Below, piece by piece: positions 6,850-14,374 of a stretch of DNA of 23,279 nucleotides (the stretch's first letter is position 1; each line of letters starts with the position of its first letter). The stretch comes from JAEUKQ01 sp964414755 (GTDB lineage Bacteria; Pseudomonadota; Alphaproteobacteria; JAEUKQ01): contig CAYPXH010000021.1 of the NCBI GenBank assembly GCA_964414755.1, forward strand, positions 1 to 23,279, in the 5' to 3' direction. The translations under genes were made by a program, and so were the position numbers. The notes under the pieces were generated by a model that saw only the letters and a program-made list of their open reading frames with translations, ran no database searches and had not been told where the DNA came from.

Positions 6850-7536
6850 TTATATCTTCGATTGTAGGGTATTTAAACGTTGTTGCAATTGATTAATATC
6901 ACGTTGTTGCTGTTCCAATATTTGTAAGATTGGATCTGGAATATCTTGATCCGGGATACCATAAGCTGCAAATTTATTGGTTTTATGACAAGGTTTGTTG
7001 ATAGGTCGAGCTGGAATACCACTTACAGTTGTGTCCTGTTCAACATCATGTGTAACAACCGCATTAGCGCCAACCTTAGCATTAGCACCGATTGTGATTG
7101 GCCCCAAAATTTGTGCTCCAGCACCAATAATAACACCGCTTTTTAACGTGGGGTGACGTTTTTGGTGAACCTGGCTTGCCGAATTAATTGAAGGTGCAAC
7201 ACCACCTAAAGTTACGCCATGATACATGGTTACGTCATCTTCTATCTCGGCTGTCTCGCCAATAACAACGCCCATGCCATGGTCAATAAACAATCTACGG
7301 CCAATGCGCGCACCTGGGTGAATCTCAATACCGGTGCACCAGCGTCCCCAATGCGATACCCAACGGGCTAAAAAATAAAGTCTATTCCGCCATAAAGCCG
7401 CTGCAACTCGGTAAAAAAGCAAGACATGAAAACCGGGATACGAAAAGACAATATCCCAACGTGAGCGAGCCGCAGGATCACGTTTTTTCATTGAGTCAAT
7501 CTGCTGAATAATTGTACGCAATATTTCTAACCCCAC
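6850..7536 (-). CDS. cysE: Serine O-acetyltransferase
   Basis: CysE acetylates L-serine with acetyl-CoA to give O-acetylserine, the precursor onto which sulfide is loaded to make cysteine. The 228-aa product has the N-terminal helical domain including DPAARS (20-25). A left-handed beta-helix of hexapeptide repeats follows, with family motifs GIEIHPGARIGRRLFIDHG, VVIGETAEI and YHGVTLGG; the two histidines in DHG and YHG are the catalytic-site type. The C-terminal tail is Gln-rich and probably helical. The start is GTG at 7536 with AAGG about 11 nt upstream; the internal ATG (MKKRDPAARS) would truncate the helical domain. It is first in the minus-strand run with two cysteine desulfurases, so the operon links cysteine synthesis to cysteine use as a sulfur donor. 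Confidence 0.95.
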   Translation of the reverse strand: MGLEILRTIIQQIDSMKKRDPAARSRWDIVFSYPGFHVLLFYRVAAALWRNRLYFLARWVSHWGRWCTGIEIHPGARIGRRLFIDHGMGVVIGETAEIEDDVTMYHGVTLGGVAPSINSASQVHQKRHPTLKSGVIIGAGAQILGPITIGANAKVGANAVVTHDVEQDTTVSGIPARPINKPCHKTNKFAAYGIPDQDIPDPILQILEQQQRDINQLQQRLNTLQSKI

Positions 7537-7767
7537 TTAATAACAGCCTTCATACGAATATTTCATCAAAATTATTCGCTAAAGAATCCATTTTATGTTA
7601 TCAATATTAATTAAAATATTGAAACCTAAGCTTGACAAACCACGACTGATTATTGTCGAAAACAACTTATTATATATTTATATTTTGCACAGTAAATTCA
7701 AGTTCGCGATGAATTTTATTGATTTATTTACAACAAAAAGTCATGTTGGGGGTATGGTTTGTTTTAA

Positions 7768-7796
7768 TTTTGTATCATACAAAAAATTGCTATAGT
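7768..7796 (+). promoter_or_regulatory. Operator-like 17-bp palindrome next to a -10 box
   Basis: TTTTGTAT-C-ATACAAAA (7768-7784) is a perfect 8-1-8 palindrome. Six nucleotides later is TATAGT (7791-7796), a good -10 match, so the palindrome covers the -35 position. The ATG of the downstream hydrolase is at 7824. This arrangement is typical of a dimeric regulator's binding site. The regulator is not identifiable here. Confidence 0.5.
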
Positions 7797-7823
7797 TATC
7801 GCAAGATAAAAGGTTAGTTTAAG

Positions 7824-8585
7824 ATGCCTGATGTTATTATTAATGGACCAGCCGGACGAATTGAGGGACGCTATCTATCAAATAGTGGCCAGGATGCAGG
7901 CATTGCTCTAATTCTTCATCCGCACCCCCAACATGGTGGCACCATGAACAACAAGGTTGTTTATACCATGTACAACACCTTTGCCCGAAAAGGGTTTTCG
8001 GTTTTACGCTTTAATTTTCGTGGCGTTGGTCGGTCGCAAGGCGAGTTTGACAATGGCGAGGGCGAATTAAGCGATGCCGCCGCCGCATTGGATTGGCTAC
8101 AAAATAACAATCCCAATGCCAAAAGCTGCTGGATTGCGGGTTTTTCATTTGGCTCGTGGATTGCCATGCAATTATTGATGCGCCGCCCCGAGATTGAAAG
8201 CTTTGTTAGTGTTGGGCTGCCTGCAAATATGTATGATTTTTCTTTCTTAGCCCCTTGCCCAACATCTGGCCTTGTTGTTCATGGGCAACAAGACACCGTT
8301 GTGCCCAAGGATTCTGTTGAAAAGCTTCTAAAAAAACTGTCGCATCAGCGTGGAATTAATCTACGCTACGAAATCATGGACAATGCAGATCATTACTTTA
8401 ACAATCATCTGGACAGGTTATCACAAATAATTGAGGAATATGTACAAGATTTCGCCAGTCGCGCCAAGACACCCGCAACAGCACGCCGCAGACAACCGGG
8501 TAATCCACGGGTAAATGTACAAGAAATATTGGATACCATGTACAATGATGACGATGATGATGATGACGCCGAGGAAAAGAATTAA
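7824..8585 (+). CDS. Alpha/beta hydrolase, COG2945-like
   Basis: This is a predicted cytosolic serine hydrolase of 253 aa with unknown substrate. The fold marks are LILHPHPQHGGTMNNKVV (29-46), typical of this group, and NFRGVGRSQGEFD. The nucleophile elbow GFSFGS carries Ser108, the acid is D157 in VVHGQQDTVVP, and the base is H190 in NADHYF. After the catalytic domain the protein has a basic segment (ARRRQPGNPR) and an acidic end with seven consecutive aspartates (242-248), which looks disordered. The ATG at 7824 has AAAGG about 11 nt upstream. It is divergent from cysE with a 287-nt gap. Relatives are often found near iron-sulfur or cysteine desulfurase genes in alphaproteobacteria, which hints at but does not prove a linked role. 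Confidence 0.85.
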   Translation: MPDVIINGPAGRIEGRYLSNSGQDAGIALILHPHPQHGGTMNNKVVYTMYNTFARKGFSVLRFNFRGVGRSQGEFDNGEGELSDAAAALDWLQNNNPNAKSCWIAGFSFGSWIAMQLLMRRPEIESFVSVGLPANMYDFSFLAPCPTSGLVVHGQQDTVVPKDSVEKLLKKLSHQRGINLRYEIMDNADHYFNNHLDRLSQIIEEYVQDFASRAKTPATARRRQPGNPRVNVQEILDTMYNDDDDDDDAEEKN

Positions 8586-8667
8586 TACATAAATTCATAT
8601 TGGTGCGGCTGATTACGACAAGAATAATTTATTTAGCAACATGATAAAAAGGAAAATAAGGAATATT

Positions 8668-9318
8668 ATGATTAAAAAGATTGTTTCTGCCACCTGTTTT
8701 ACCCTGGCTTTTGGAATAGCAACCTTAACAACGACCGTTAACGCTCAAGAGCCAACTGCACCACCGTTGACACCAGATGCCTTATGCACCAAACTGCTAG
8801 CCGTTTATCAAGAGAAGGCCAGCAAGGAAGATTTTGACACTGAGTTTAAATTCTGCCTTGGCAGATACGATATGCTTGATAAAACAGTTTTTAAGGACCC
8901 AAATGCGCCAACAACTGAAGCAATCAAAATTGAAGCCGCCTATTTTTGTGATCTTTATCGCTCAACCTGGTTACCAGCCGATAAACTAGCTGCTTGTACG
9001 GCAACACTGGAAAATATTATTAATAAAGACCCTAAGAAAAGATTGTTAGTTTCCACTTTACCGGATCAAGAAGATGAACCAAAAGATCCCTACACAACCG
9101 AATTGTCCGCGGCTTTAGGTATTACCGTAAGCCAACAGCAAAAAATAGATACCAATAATTATGTGTTATGTGATTTGTCTGTGTTTATCTTTTCGCGAAT
9201 GATGCCAGACGAATTTGCCATGGTTGTTGGCATGTATGGTTCATTACATGATGTTATTAAAGCATGTTTTGATGACCAAAAATCCGGCGATACTGAAGCA
9301 CCACAAACGCCGAATTAG
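8668..9318 (+). CDS. Secreted six-cysteine protein of unknown function
   Basis: I do not recognise the family. The 216-aa product begins with a clear Sec signal peptide: MIKK, then a hydrophobic stretch, ending TTTVNA with probable cleavage after A26. There is no lipobox. The mature part is hydrophilic and probably helical. It has six cysteines (C40, C63, C94, C110, C168, C200), an even number that would allow three disulfides after export. The first and last portions are Pro/Thr/Glu-rich and look flexible. I chose the ATG at 8668 because AAGG lies 6 nt upstream and the signal peptide is then compact; the ATG at 8641 has no ribosome-binding site. It is followed by a strong terminator. The periplasm is the likely location. 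Confidence 0.75.
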   Translation: MIKKIVSATCFTLAFGIATLTTTVNAQEPTAPPLTPDALCTKLLAVYQEKASKEDFDTEFKFCLGRYDMLDKTVFKDPNAPTTEAIKIEAAYFCDLYRSTWLPADKLAACTATLENIINKDPKKRLLVSTLPDQEDEPKDPYTTELSAALGITVSQQQKIDTNNYVLCDLSVFIFSRMMPDEFAMVVGMYGSLHDVIKACFDDQKSGDTEAPQTPN

Positions 9319-9339
9319 ACATTGGTGTTTTAAATAAAT

Positions 9340-9376
9340 ATAAACCCGTTTCAATCGTGAAGCGGGTTTATTTTTT
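9340..9376 (+). terminator. Strong intrinsic terminator
   Basis: A 13-bp stem (9340-9352 with 9359-9371, one T-G wobble, CCCG/CGGG core) closes a 6-nt loop and runs into six Ts (9371-9376). It ends the transcript of the secreted protein 21 nt after its stop codon. The next gene starts about 20 nt later and so needs another promoter or read-through. Confidence 0.9.
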
Positions 9377-9395
9377 GAATTATTTAGATTAATTG

Positions 9396-9809
9396 ATGAA
9401 AAAACATCTCTCTTCCCATCAACAATTAAATAATGGCTTTTTGGCTCAAGAAATGCCGCTTAGTTTAGGAGGATGGCTTATTGTAACAGCCTGCCTAATT
9501 TTGCTTAGCTTTATTGGATCACTGGTTTTATCGTTAATTCTGATGCAACAGGGATCATCACACATCAATCGCCTGTTGTTCGCTGTGGTTAATCTGGCAC
9601 TGACATTATGGCTTTGGATCACAATGTTTGGTCGCAAAAAACGATTCATCATTTTGGCTATTGCCTATTTTACAGCTGCAACCCTAATTAGTTTTTCGAG
9701 CTTGATTCAGCAATATGATTACCGCCATTTGGGTGGAATTGCCTTATTTACAAGCCAGGTTGTTTATTTAGTAAAATCGCGGCGTGTGCAGAAAACTTTT
9801 GTTTATTAA
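9396..9809 (+). CDS. DUF2569 family membrane protein (paralogue 2)
   Basis: This 137-aa membrane protein is a shorter relative of the gene at 3899. It has the N-terminal SLGGWLIV motif, four hydrophobic segments (about residues 26-50, 58-77, 84-106, 113-126) and the DUF2569-type end YLVKSRRVQKTFVY. The function of the family is unknown. The start is uncertain: TTG (9393) and ATG (9396) are adjacent and neither has a clear ribosome-binding site. The gene begins only about 20 nt after the preceding terminator, so it may be leaderless, or the true start may be the ATG at 9453 (MPLSLGGW), although that would remove the polar N-terminus also seen in the paralogue. Confidence 0.78.
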   Translation: MKKHLSSHQQLNNGFLAQEMPLSLGGWLIVTACLILLSFIGSLVLSLILMQQGSSHINRLLFAVVNLALTLWLWITMFGRKKRFIILAIAYFTAATLISFSSLIQQYDYRHLGGIALFTSQVVYLVKSRRVQKTFVY

Positions 9810-9824
9810 AGCAGAATATTGCTT

Positions 9825-9844
9825 ATCAATCTGTTGATTTTTTT
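9825..9844 (+). terminator. Probable intrinsic terminator of DUF2569 gene 2
   Basis: ATCAA-TCTG-TTGAT (9825-9838) forms a 5-bp stem with a tetraloop, immediately followed by a T-run to 9844. It begins 16 nt after the stop codon and separates this gene from the transketolase operon. Confidence 0.5.
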
Positions 9845-9943
9845 AAGATATCTTATAGGCTGCTATTCACTAATAATTGTTATACAATATTAATATGTTT
9901 TGCCTTGTAATTTTCTATTAAGATCACCTACAAGAAGGTTGAT

Positions 9944-11953
9944 ATGCACCAACAAATTCCTATAACCATCCACCACCAGGATATGGCCAATGCGATTCGT
10001 GCCCTCGCTATGGATGCTGTCGAACAAGCCCAAAGCGGGCATCCGGGCATGCCTATGGGTATGGCTGATGTAGCAACGGTTTTATTTACACAGCACCTAA
10101 AATTTGATCCCAAAGACCCGCATTGGCCTAATCGTGACCGTTTTGTGTTATCGGCTGGACATGGATCAATGTTGTTGTATGCACTGCTTTATTTGTGCGG
10201 TTACGCCGATATAACGCTTGATGAAATCAAAAAATTTCGGCAGCTTGGCAGCCGTACAGCTGGTCACCCTGAATATGGCCATGCTGGTGGCATTGAAACA
10301 ACCACAGGCCCGTTAGGACAGGGTTTGGCAAATGCTGTTGGTATGGCTTTGGCCGAAAAACATTTATCAGCTACTTTTGGAACAGACCTTATTAGTCATT
10401 ATACATATGTGATTGCAGGCGATGGTTGCTTAATGGAAGGAATAAGCCAAGAAGCCATTAGTTTTGCAGCACATCAGCAATTACGCAAATTAATTGTTTT
10501 GTTTGATGACAATCAAATTTCAATTGACGGTCCAACCAGCTTAAGCACCGCAGAAAATCAAACAACCCGTTTTGAGGCCTGCGGATGGCACACTATAGCA
10601 GTTAATGGCCACGATCCCGTTGAAATTAACCGGGCGATCACCCAAGCCAAAAACAGCACTAAACCAACCCTGATTGCGTGCCGCACAATTATTGGGTTTG
10701 GTGCACCCAAAAAAGCTGGTACCGCTGCCACCCATGGTAGCCCATTAGGTAGCGAAGAAATTGCCGGCGCACGCGTAAAATTGGGCTGGAATTACCCTGC
10801 GTTTGTTGTTCCAGAACATATTCGTCAAGCCTGGCTGGACGCTGCCGCTAAACACCGTTCAACACGTCTTTCTTGGGTTGATTATGTTGGCAAACATCCT
10901 AAGGGCACAATCCTACTAAACAGACTAAAAGGCCAACCAACAACCCCTATTGGGCCAGCAATTACCCAGCTTAAACAACAGATGCAAACCGCTGCAGCGA
11001 AACAGGCTACCCGACAATCGTCTCAGCAGGTTTTGGATATATTATCACCCCTATTACCGGAGCTTATTGGCGGATCGGCCGATCTAACAGGTTCAAATAA
11101 TACCAGGGCCAGAAATGTATCAATTCTGGATGCTCAAAATCCGCAAGGGCACTATATCCATTACGGTATTCGTGAACATGCGATGGCTGCCATGATGAAT
11201 GGTCTTGCACTTTATGGCGGGATTGTTCCATTTGGCGGAACTTTTTTGGTATTTAGTGACTATGCCAAGCCGGCTATTCGCTTGTCTGCCTTGATGCAAC
11301 AACGGGTTATTTATGTGCTATCGCACGATTCAATCGGGCTTGGTGAAGATGGCCCAACCCATCAACCGGTGGAACATCTGGCAGCTTTAAGAGCTATTCC
11401 TGACTTACTTGTATTGCGGCCGGCTGATGCTATTGAAACAGCCGAATGTTGGGAAATTGCAGTGCACGAACACCAAAAACCAAGTGCTATTGTTTTAACA
11501 AGGCAGGCTGTTCCCCTGCTGCGTACCCATAAACAACCTGATAATCTTTGTCGTCAGGGCGGTTATATTCTGGTTCCATCGTCAACTAAACCTAAGGTGA
11601 CTTTAATTGCAACTGGTTCAGAAGTGTCAATTGCCGTGGCAGCTTGTCAACAATTAAACGCCTTAAACATTAGCTGTCAGGTTGTATCTATGCCCTGCTG
11701 GCATCTTTTTGATAAACAACCACACACTTATCGGCAACAAGTGCTTGGTGATGATCAGCAACTGCAGGTGGCCATTGAGGCTGCCGGCGACCTGGGTTGG
11801 CATAAATATATTGGCAGTCGTGGAATATTTATTGGCATGTCTGGGTTTGGTGCCTCGGCACCCGCCCCAGCCCTGTACCAGCATTTTCAAATTACCGCTG
11901 AGCATGTTGTACAAAAAGTTCAGCAATCTTTATCCTTAACTTCTCAAAAATAA
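9944..11953 (+). CDS. tkt: Transketolase
   Basis: This thiamine-diphosphate enzyme moves two-carbon ketol units between sugar phosphates in the non-oxidative pentose phosphate pathway. It yields fructose-6-phosphate and glyceraldehyde-3-phosphate, the substrates of neighbouring genes. The 669-aa product is full length. Visible motifs are SGHPGMPMG (31-39), AGHGSMLLYALLYL (71-84), TGPLGQGLANAVGMA, and the ThDP/metal site GDGCLMEG (159-166) with N190 in FDDNQISIDG. The second domain has REHAMAAMMNG and GEDGPTHQPVEHLAALR. The ATG at 9944 has AGAAGG 6 nt upstream. It is the first gene of a five-gene operon and lies 13 nt ahead of gap. The last product of the operon, ThiE, makes the precursor of its cofactor. 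Confidence 0.97.
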   Translation: MHQQIPITIHHQDMANAIRALAMDAVEQAQSGHPGMPMGMADVATVLFTQHLKFDPKDPHWPNRDRFVLSAGHGSMLLYALLYLCGYADITLDEIKKFRQLGSRTAGHPEYGHAGGIETTTGPLGQGLANAVGMALAEKHLSATFGTDLISHYTYVIAGDGCLMEGISQEAISFAAHQQLRKLIVLFDDNQISIDGPTSLSTAENQTTRFEACGWHTIAVNGHDPVEINRAITQAKNSTKPTLIACRTIIGFGAPKKAGTAATHGSPLGSEEIAGARVKLGWNYPAFVVPEHIRQAWLDAAAKHRSTRLSWVDYVGKHPKGTILLNRLKGQPTTPIGPAITQLKQQMQTAAAKQATRQSSQQVLDILSPLLPELIGGSADLTGSNNTRARNVSILDAQNPQGHYIHYGIREHAMAAMMNGLALYGGIVPFGGTFLVFSDYAKPAIRLSALMQQRVIYVLSHDSIGLGEDGPTHQPVEHLAALRAIPDLLVLRPADAIETAECWEIAVHEHQKPSAIVLTRQAVPLLRTHKQPDNLCRQGGYILVPSSTKPKVTLIATGSEVSIAVAACQQLNALNISCQVVSMPCWHLFDKQPHTYRQQVLGDDQQLQVAIEAAGDLGWHKYIGSRGIFIGMSGFGASAPAPALYQHFQITAEHVVQKVQQSLSLTSQK

Positions 11954-11966
11954 TGGAGCGACTAGA

Positions 11967-12974
11967 ATGACGGTACGCGTTGCAATTAATGGTTTTGGTA
12001 GAATTGGCAGGTTGGTTTTACGTTCTTTGGCAGAAAACAATCGCCGGGATATCGAGGTTGTTGCAATCAATGATCTTGGACCAGTTGAAACAAACGCACA
12101 TTTACTGCGTTATGACAGTGTTCATGGCCCTTTTTCGGGCAAAGTACAAACCAAGGAAAATGCATTAAATATTGGACAAAACTGGATCCAGGTTAGTGCC
12201 GAAAAAGACCCAACAAAGTTACCCTGGAAAGCATTGAATATTGACGTGGTGATGGAATGTACCGGTATTTTTACCGCCCGTGATAAAGCAGCACAGCATT
12301 TAACCGCCGGCGCAAAAAAGGTTTTGATATCAGCCCCAGCAAATGATGCGGACATTACCGTGGTTTACGGCGTTAACCACCATAAGTTGTTGGCCAAACA
12401 CACCGTGGTTTCCAATGCATCATGTACCACCAATTGCCTTGCACCCGTTGCCCATGTGTTGCAACAAACTGTCGGAATTGAACGTGGCTATATGACAACC
12501 ATTCATAGCTATACGGGTGATCAGCCCGTGCTTGACACATTGCACAAGGATTTATACAGGGCGCGCGCAGCTGCTTTATCCTTTATTCCAACGACCACAG
12601 GTGCTGCCAAGGCTGTTGGCTTGGTATTGCCTGAATTGACCGGTAAACTAGATGGAACCGCTATTCGCGTACCAACCCCCAATGTGTCGATGATCGATTT
12701 TAAATTTGTTCCAGCCCGTAAAACAACCGTACAAGACATTAATGACGCCATGAAAAAAGCTGCTGATGGTTCTTTAAAGGGAATTTTAACAGTTAATGAT
12801 CAGCCACTTGTTTCCAGTGATTTTAACCATAATCCATCCAGCGCGGTTTTTGATCTAAAACAAACGCAGGTTATCGAGGGGCAGTTTGTTCGCGTGCTGG
12901 CCTGGTACGATAATGAATGGGGTTTTTCTAATCGTATGTGCGATACAGCAATTGCAATGTCAACCGCAAAATAA
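11967..12974 (+). CDS. gap: Glyceraldehyde-3-phosphate dehydrogenase, type I
   Basis: This enzyme interconverts glyceraldehyde-3-phosphate and 1,3-bisphosphoglycerate. The 335-aa product has the Rossmann start VAINGFGRIGRLVLR (5-19). It has D36 in AINDLG, which favours NAD over NADP. The catalytic Cys153 lies in SNASCTTNCLAP, with partner His180 in TIHSYTGDQPVLD, and the C-terminal WYDNEWGFSNRM motif is intact. The ATG at 11967 has GGAG 8 nt upstream. It sits 13 nt after tkt and 16 nt before a small conserved hypothetical. In many alphaproteobacteria pgk follows directly; here it does not, so its product must be handled by a phosphoglycerate kinase encoded elsewhere. Confidence 0.98.
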   Translation: MTVRVAINGFGRIGRLVLRSLAENNRRDIEVVAINDLGPVETNAHLLRYDSVHGPFSGKVQTKENALNIGQNWIQVSAEKDPTKLPWKALNIDVVMECTGIFTARDKAAQHLTAGAKKVLISAPANDADITVVYGVNHHKLLAKHTVVSNASCTTNCLAPVAHVLQQTVGIERGYMTTIHSYTGDQPVLDTLHKDLYRARAAALSFIPTTTGAAKAVGLVLPELTGKLDGTAIRVPTPNVSMIDFKFVPARKTTVQDINDAMKKAADGSLKGILTVNDQPLVSSDFNHNPSSAVFDLKQTQVIEGQFVRVLAWYDNEWGFSNRMCDTAIAMSTAK

Positions 12975-12990
12975 TTGGGGATACAACCCT

Positions 12991-13440
12991 ATGGTGGCAG
13001 ATATGGGTACAAAAACACCCCTGCATTTCACTTTTCACCAATTTTCTGAATTGGTAACAACCGCAAAAAATTATGCCCAACGTGAAGGAAACATTCTGTT
13101 TTGGACACCACCAAATGCAGCACTGACATATGGGGTTGGCTGGTTTAAACAAATAAGTTTTTTAGCCCAACAACAGCTTGGTTACGAGCCAGATATAGTA
13201 CTTGATTGTGGCGACAGGCCAGATATTGCCCACCACGCTTTACGCCATGGTGTTAAACAACTTTGTTTTCGTGGCCCCTTATTAATGCTTGAAAAATTGC
13301 AGCAAATTGCCACCCAATTACAGGCACAATTATATTGTAAACGCCCTTTACATGAAATTGATCTAAGCCTTGCGGCAAACCTTTATCCAGACCAGAACAT
13401 TGTTTCAAATCATATCCAACCATCATCAACCATTTCTTAA
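12991..13440 (+). CDS. Conserved hypothetical between gap and fba
   Basis: This 149-aa cytosolic protein has no recognised function. It contains NILFWTPPNAALTYGVGWF and DIVLDCGDRPDIAHHALRHG. I recall similar small proteins beside fructose-bisphosphate aldolase or pgk genes in other alphaproteobacteria, in particular the LDCGD-x3-A-x2-ALR-x-G pattern. That is memory and not a search result. There is no signal peptide or membrane segment. The start could be ATG 12991 (GGGG about 10 nt upstream) or ATG 13003. The longer frame from 12886 overlaps gap and is unlikely. The position, 16 nt after gap and 13 nt before fba, indicates co-expression with central carbon genes. Confidence 0.75.
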   Translation: MVADMGTKTPLHFTFHQFSELVTTAKNYAQREGNILFWTPPNAALTYGVGWFKQISFLAQQQLGYEPDIVLDCGDRPDIAHHALRHGVKQLCFRGPLLMLEKLQQIATQLQAQLYCKRPLHEIDLSLAANLYPDQNIVSNHIQPSSTIS

Positions 13441-13453
13441 AAAGGATAAAATC

Positions 13454-14374
13454 ATGGCCTTATCGCCAACCATAAGCAAAATTTTAAGTTTCTACGAAAG
13501 CGATAATCCTGGCACCAAAACCAACTTGGCTAGAATTTTAATGCACGGACATCTGGGTGGTACGGGGCGTTTGGTTATTTTACCGGTAGATCAGGGTTTT
13601 GAACATGGCCCTGCCCGCAGTTTTATAATGAATCCGCCCGCTTATGATCCACATTATCACTTTCGCCTGGCTATGGAAGCTGGATTATCGGCTTTTGCGG
13701 CACCGCTTGGAATGATCGAAGCGGGTGCCAGCACTTTTGCTGGGATGGTACCGCTAATTTTAAAAATGAATAGCTCGAATAGCTTAACCGCGATTAAAGA
13801 TCAGGCCGTAACTGCAACCGTAAAAGATGCTTTGCGGCTTGGTTGCGTGGCCATCGGCCTAACTATTTATCCAGGGGCAGACGCTTCTTATAACATGATC
13901 GAAGAGGCACGCAAGCTGATTGCCGAAGCCAAATCATGCGGGTTGGTTGCTGTCGTTTGGTCGTATCCACGTGGCCCGTTATTGTCTAAAAATGGTGAAA
14001 CTGCCTTGGATGTTTGCGCCTATGCTGCCCATATGGCAGCCCTGATTGGCGCCCATATTATTAAAGTGAAAATTCCAACCAACCACATTGAGCAGGATGA
14101 AGCCAAAAAGCTTTATGCGGCACACCAAGCACGCTATGAGCATTTGCCAGAACGCATAGCCCATGTGGTGGAAGCCTGTTTTAATGGTCGTCGCCTGGTT
14201 GTGTTTTCTGGTGGCGCCACCAAAGAAAGTGATGATGTACTGCATGAAGCCAAAGCCATTTTACAAGGCGGTGGCCATGGTTCAATTATTGGCCGCAATA
14301 GTTTTCAACGCCCAAATGCCCAGGCTAAAAAATTGTTACAAGACTTACTGAACGTATATTTGGGGAAAAAATAA
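13454..14374 (+). CDS. Fructose-bisphosphate aldolase, class I (DhnA/FbaB type)
   Basis: This is a Schiff-base aldolase that interconverts fructose-1,6-bisphosphate with dihydroxyacetone phosphate and glyceraldehyde-3-phosphate. The 306-aa product shows LVILPVDQGFEHGPARSF (40-57), GLTIYPGA (135-142), and VAVVWSYPRGP. HIIKVKIP (201-208) carries K204 and K206, one of which should be the Schiff-base lysine. FSGGATKESDD and GSIIGRNSFQRP near the C-terminus are the phosphate-binding segments. I chose the ATG at 13454 because AAGGAT lies 8 nt upstream and the longer frame starts inside the preceding gene. The stop abuts the thiE GTG with no gap. It belongs to the COG1830 family and is unrelated to class II zinc aldolases. 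Confidence 0.93.
   Translation: MALSPTISKILSFYESDNPGTKTNLARILMHGHLGGTGRLVILPVDQGFEHGPARSFIMNPPAYDPHYHFRLAMEAGLSAFAAPLGMIEAGASTFAGMVPLILKMNSSNSLTAIKDQAVTATVKDALRLGCVAIGLTIYPGADASYNMIEEARKLIAEAKSCGLVAVVWSYPRGPLLSKNGETALDVCAYAAHMAALIGAHIIKVKIPTNHIEQDEAKKLYAAHQARYEHLPERIAHVVEACFNGRRLVVFSGGATKESDDVLHEAKAILQGGGHGSIIGRNSFQRPNAQAKKLLQDLLNVYLGKK

Noticed and set aside
7595..7795. 66-codon plus-strand frame in the cysE/hydrolase gap
   Set aside because: Its composition is that of AT-rich non-coding DNA, it has no ribosome-binding site, and it overlaps the hydrolase promoter and palindrome.
9810..9943. TPP riboswitch ahead of the tkt-thiE operon
   Set aside because: The 134-nt gap lacks the conserved THI-box CTGAGA-type core and consists of a small terminator and AT-rich promoter DNA.
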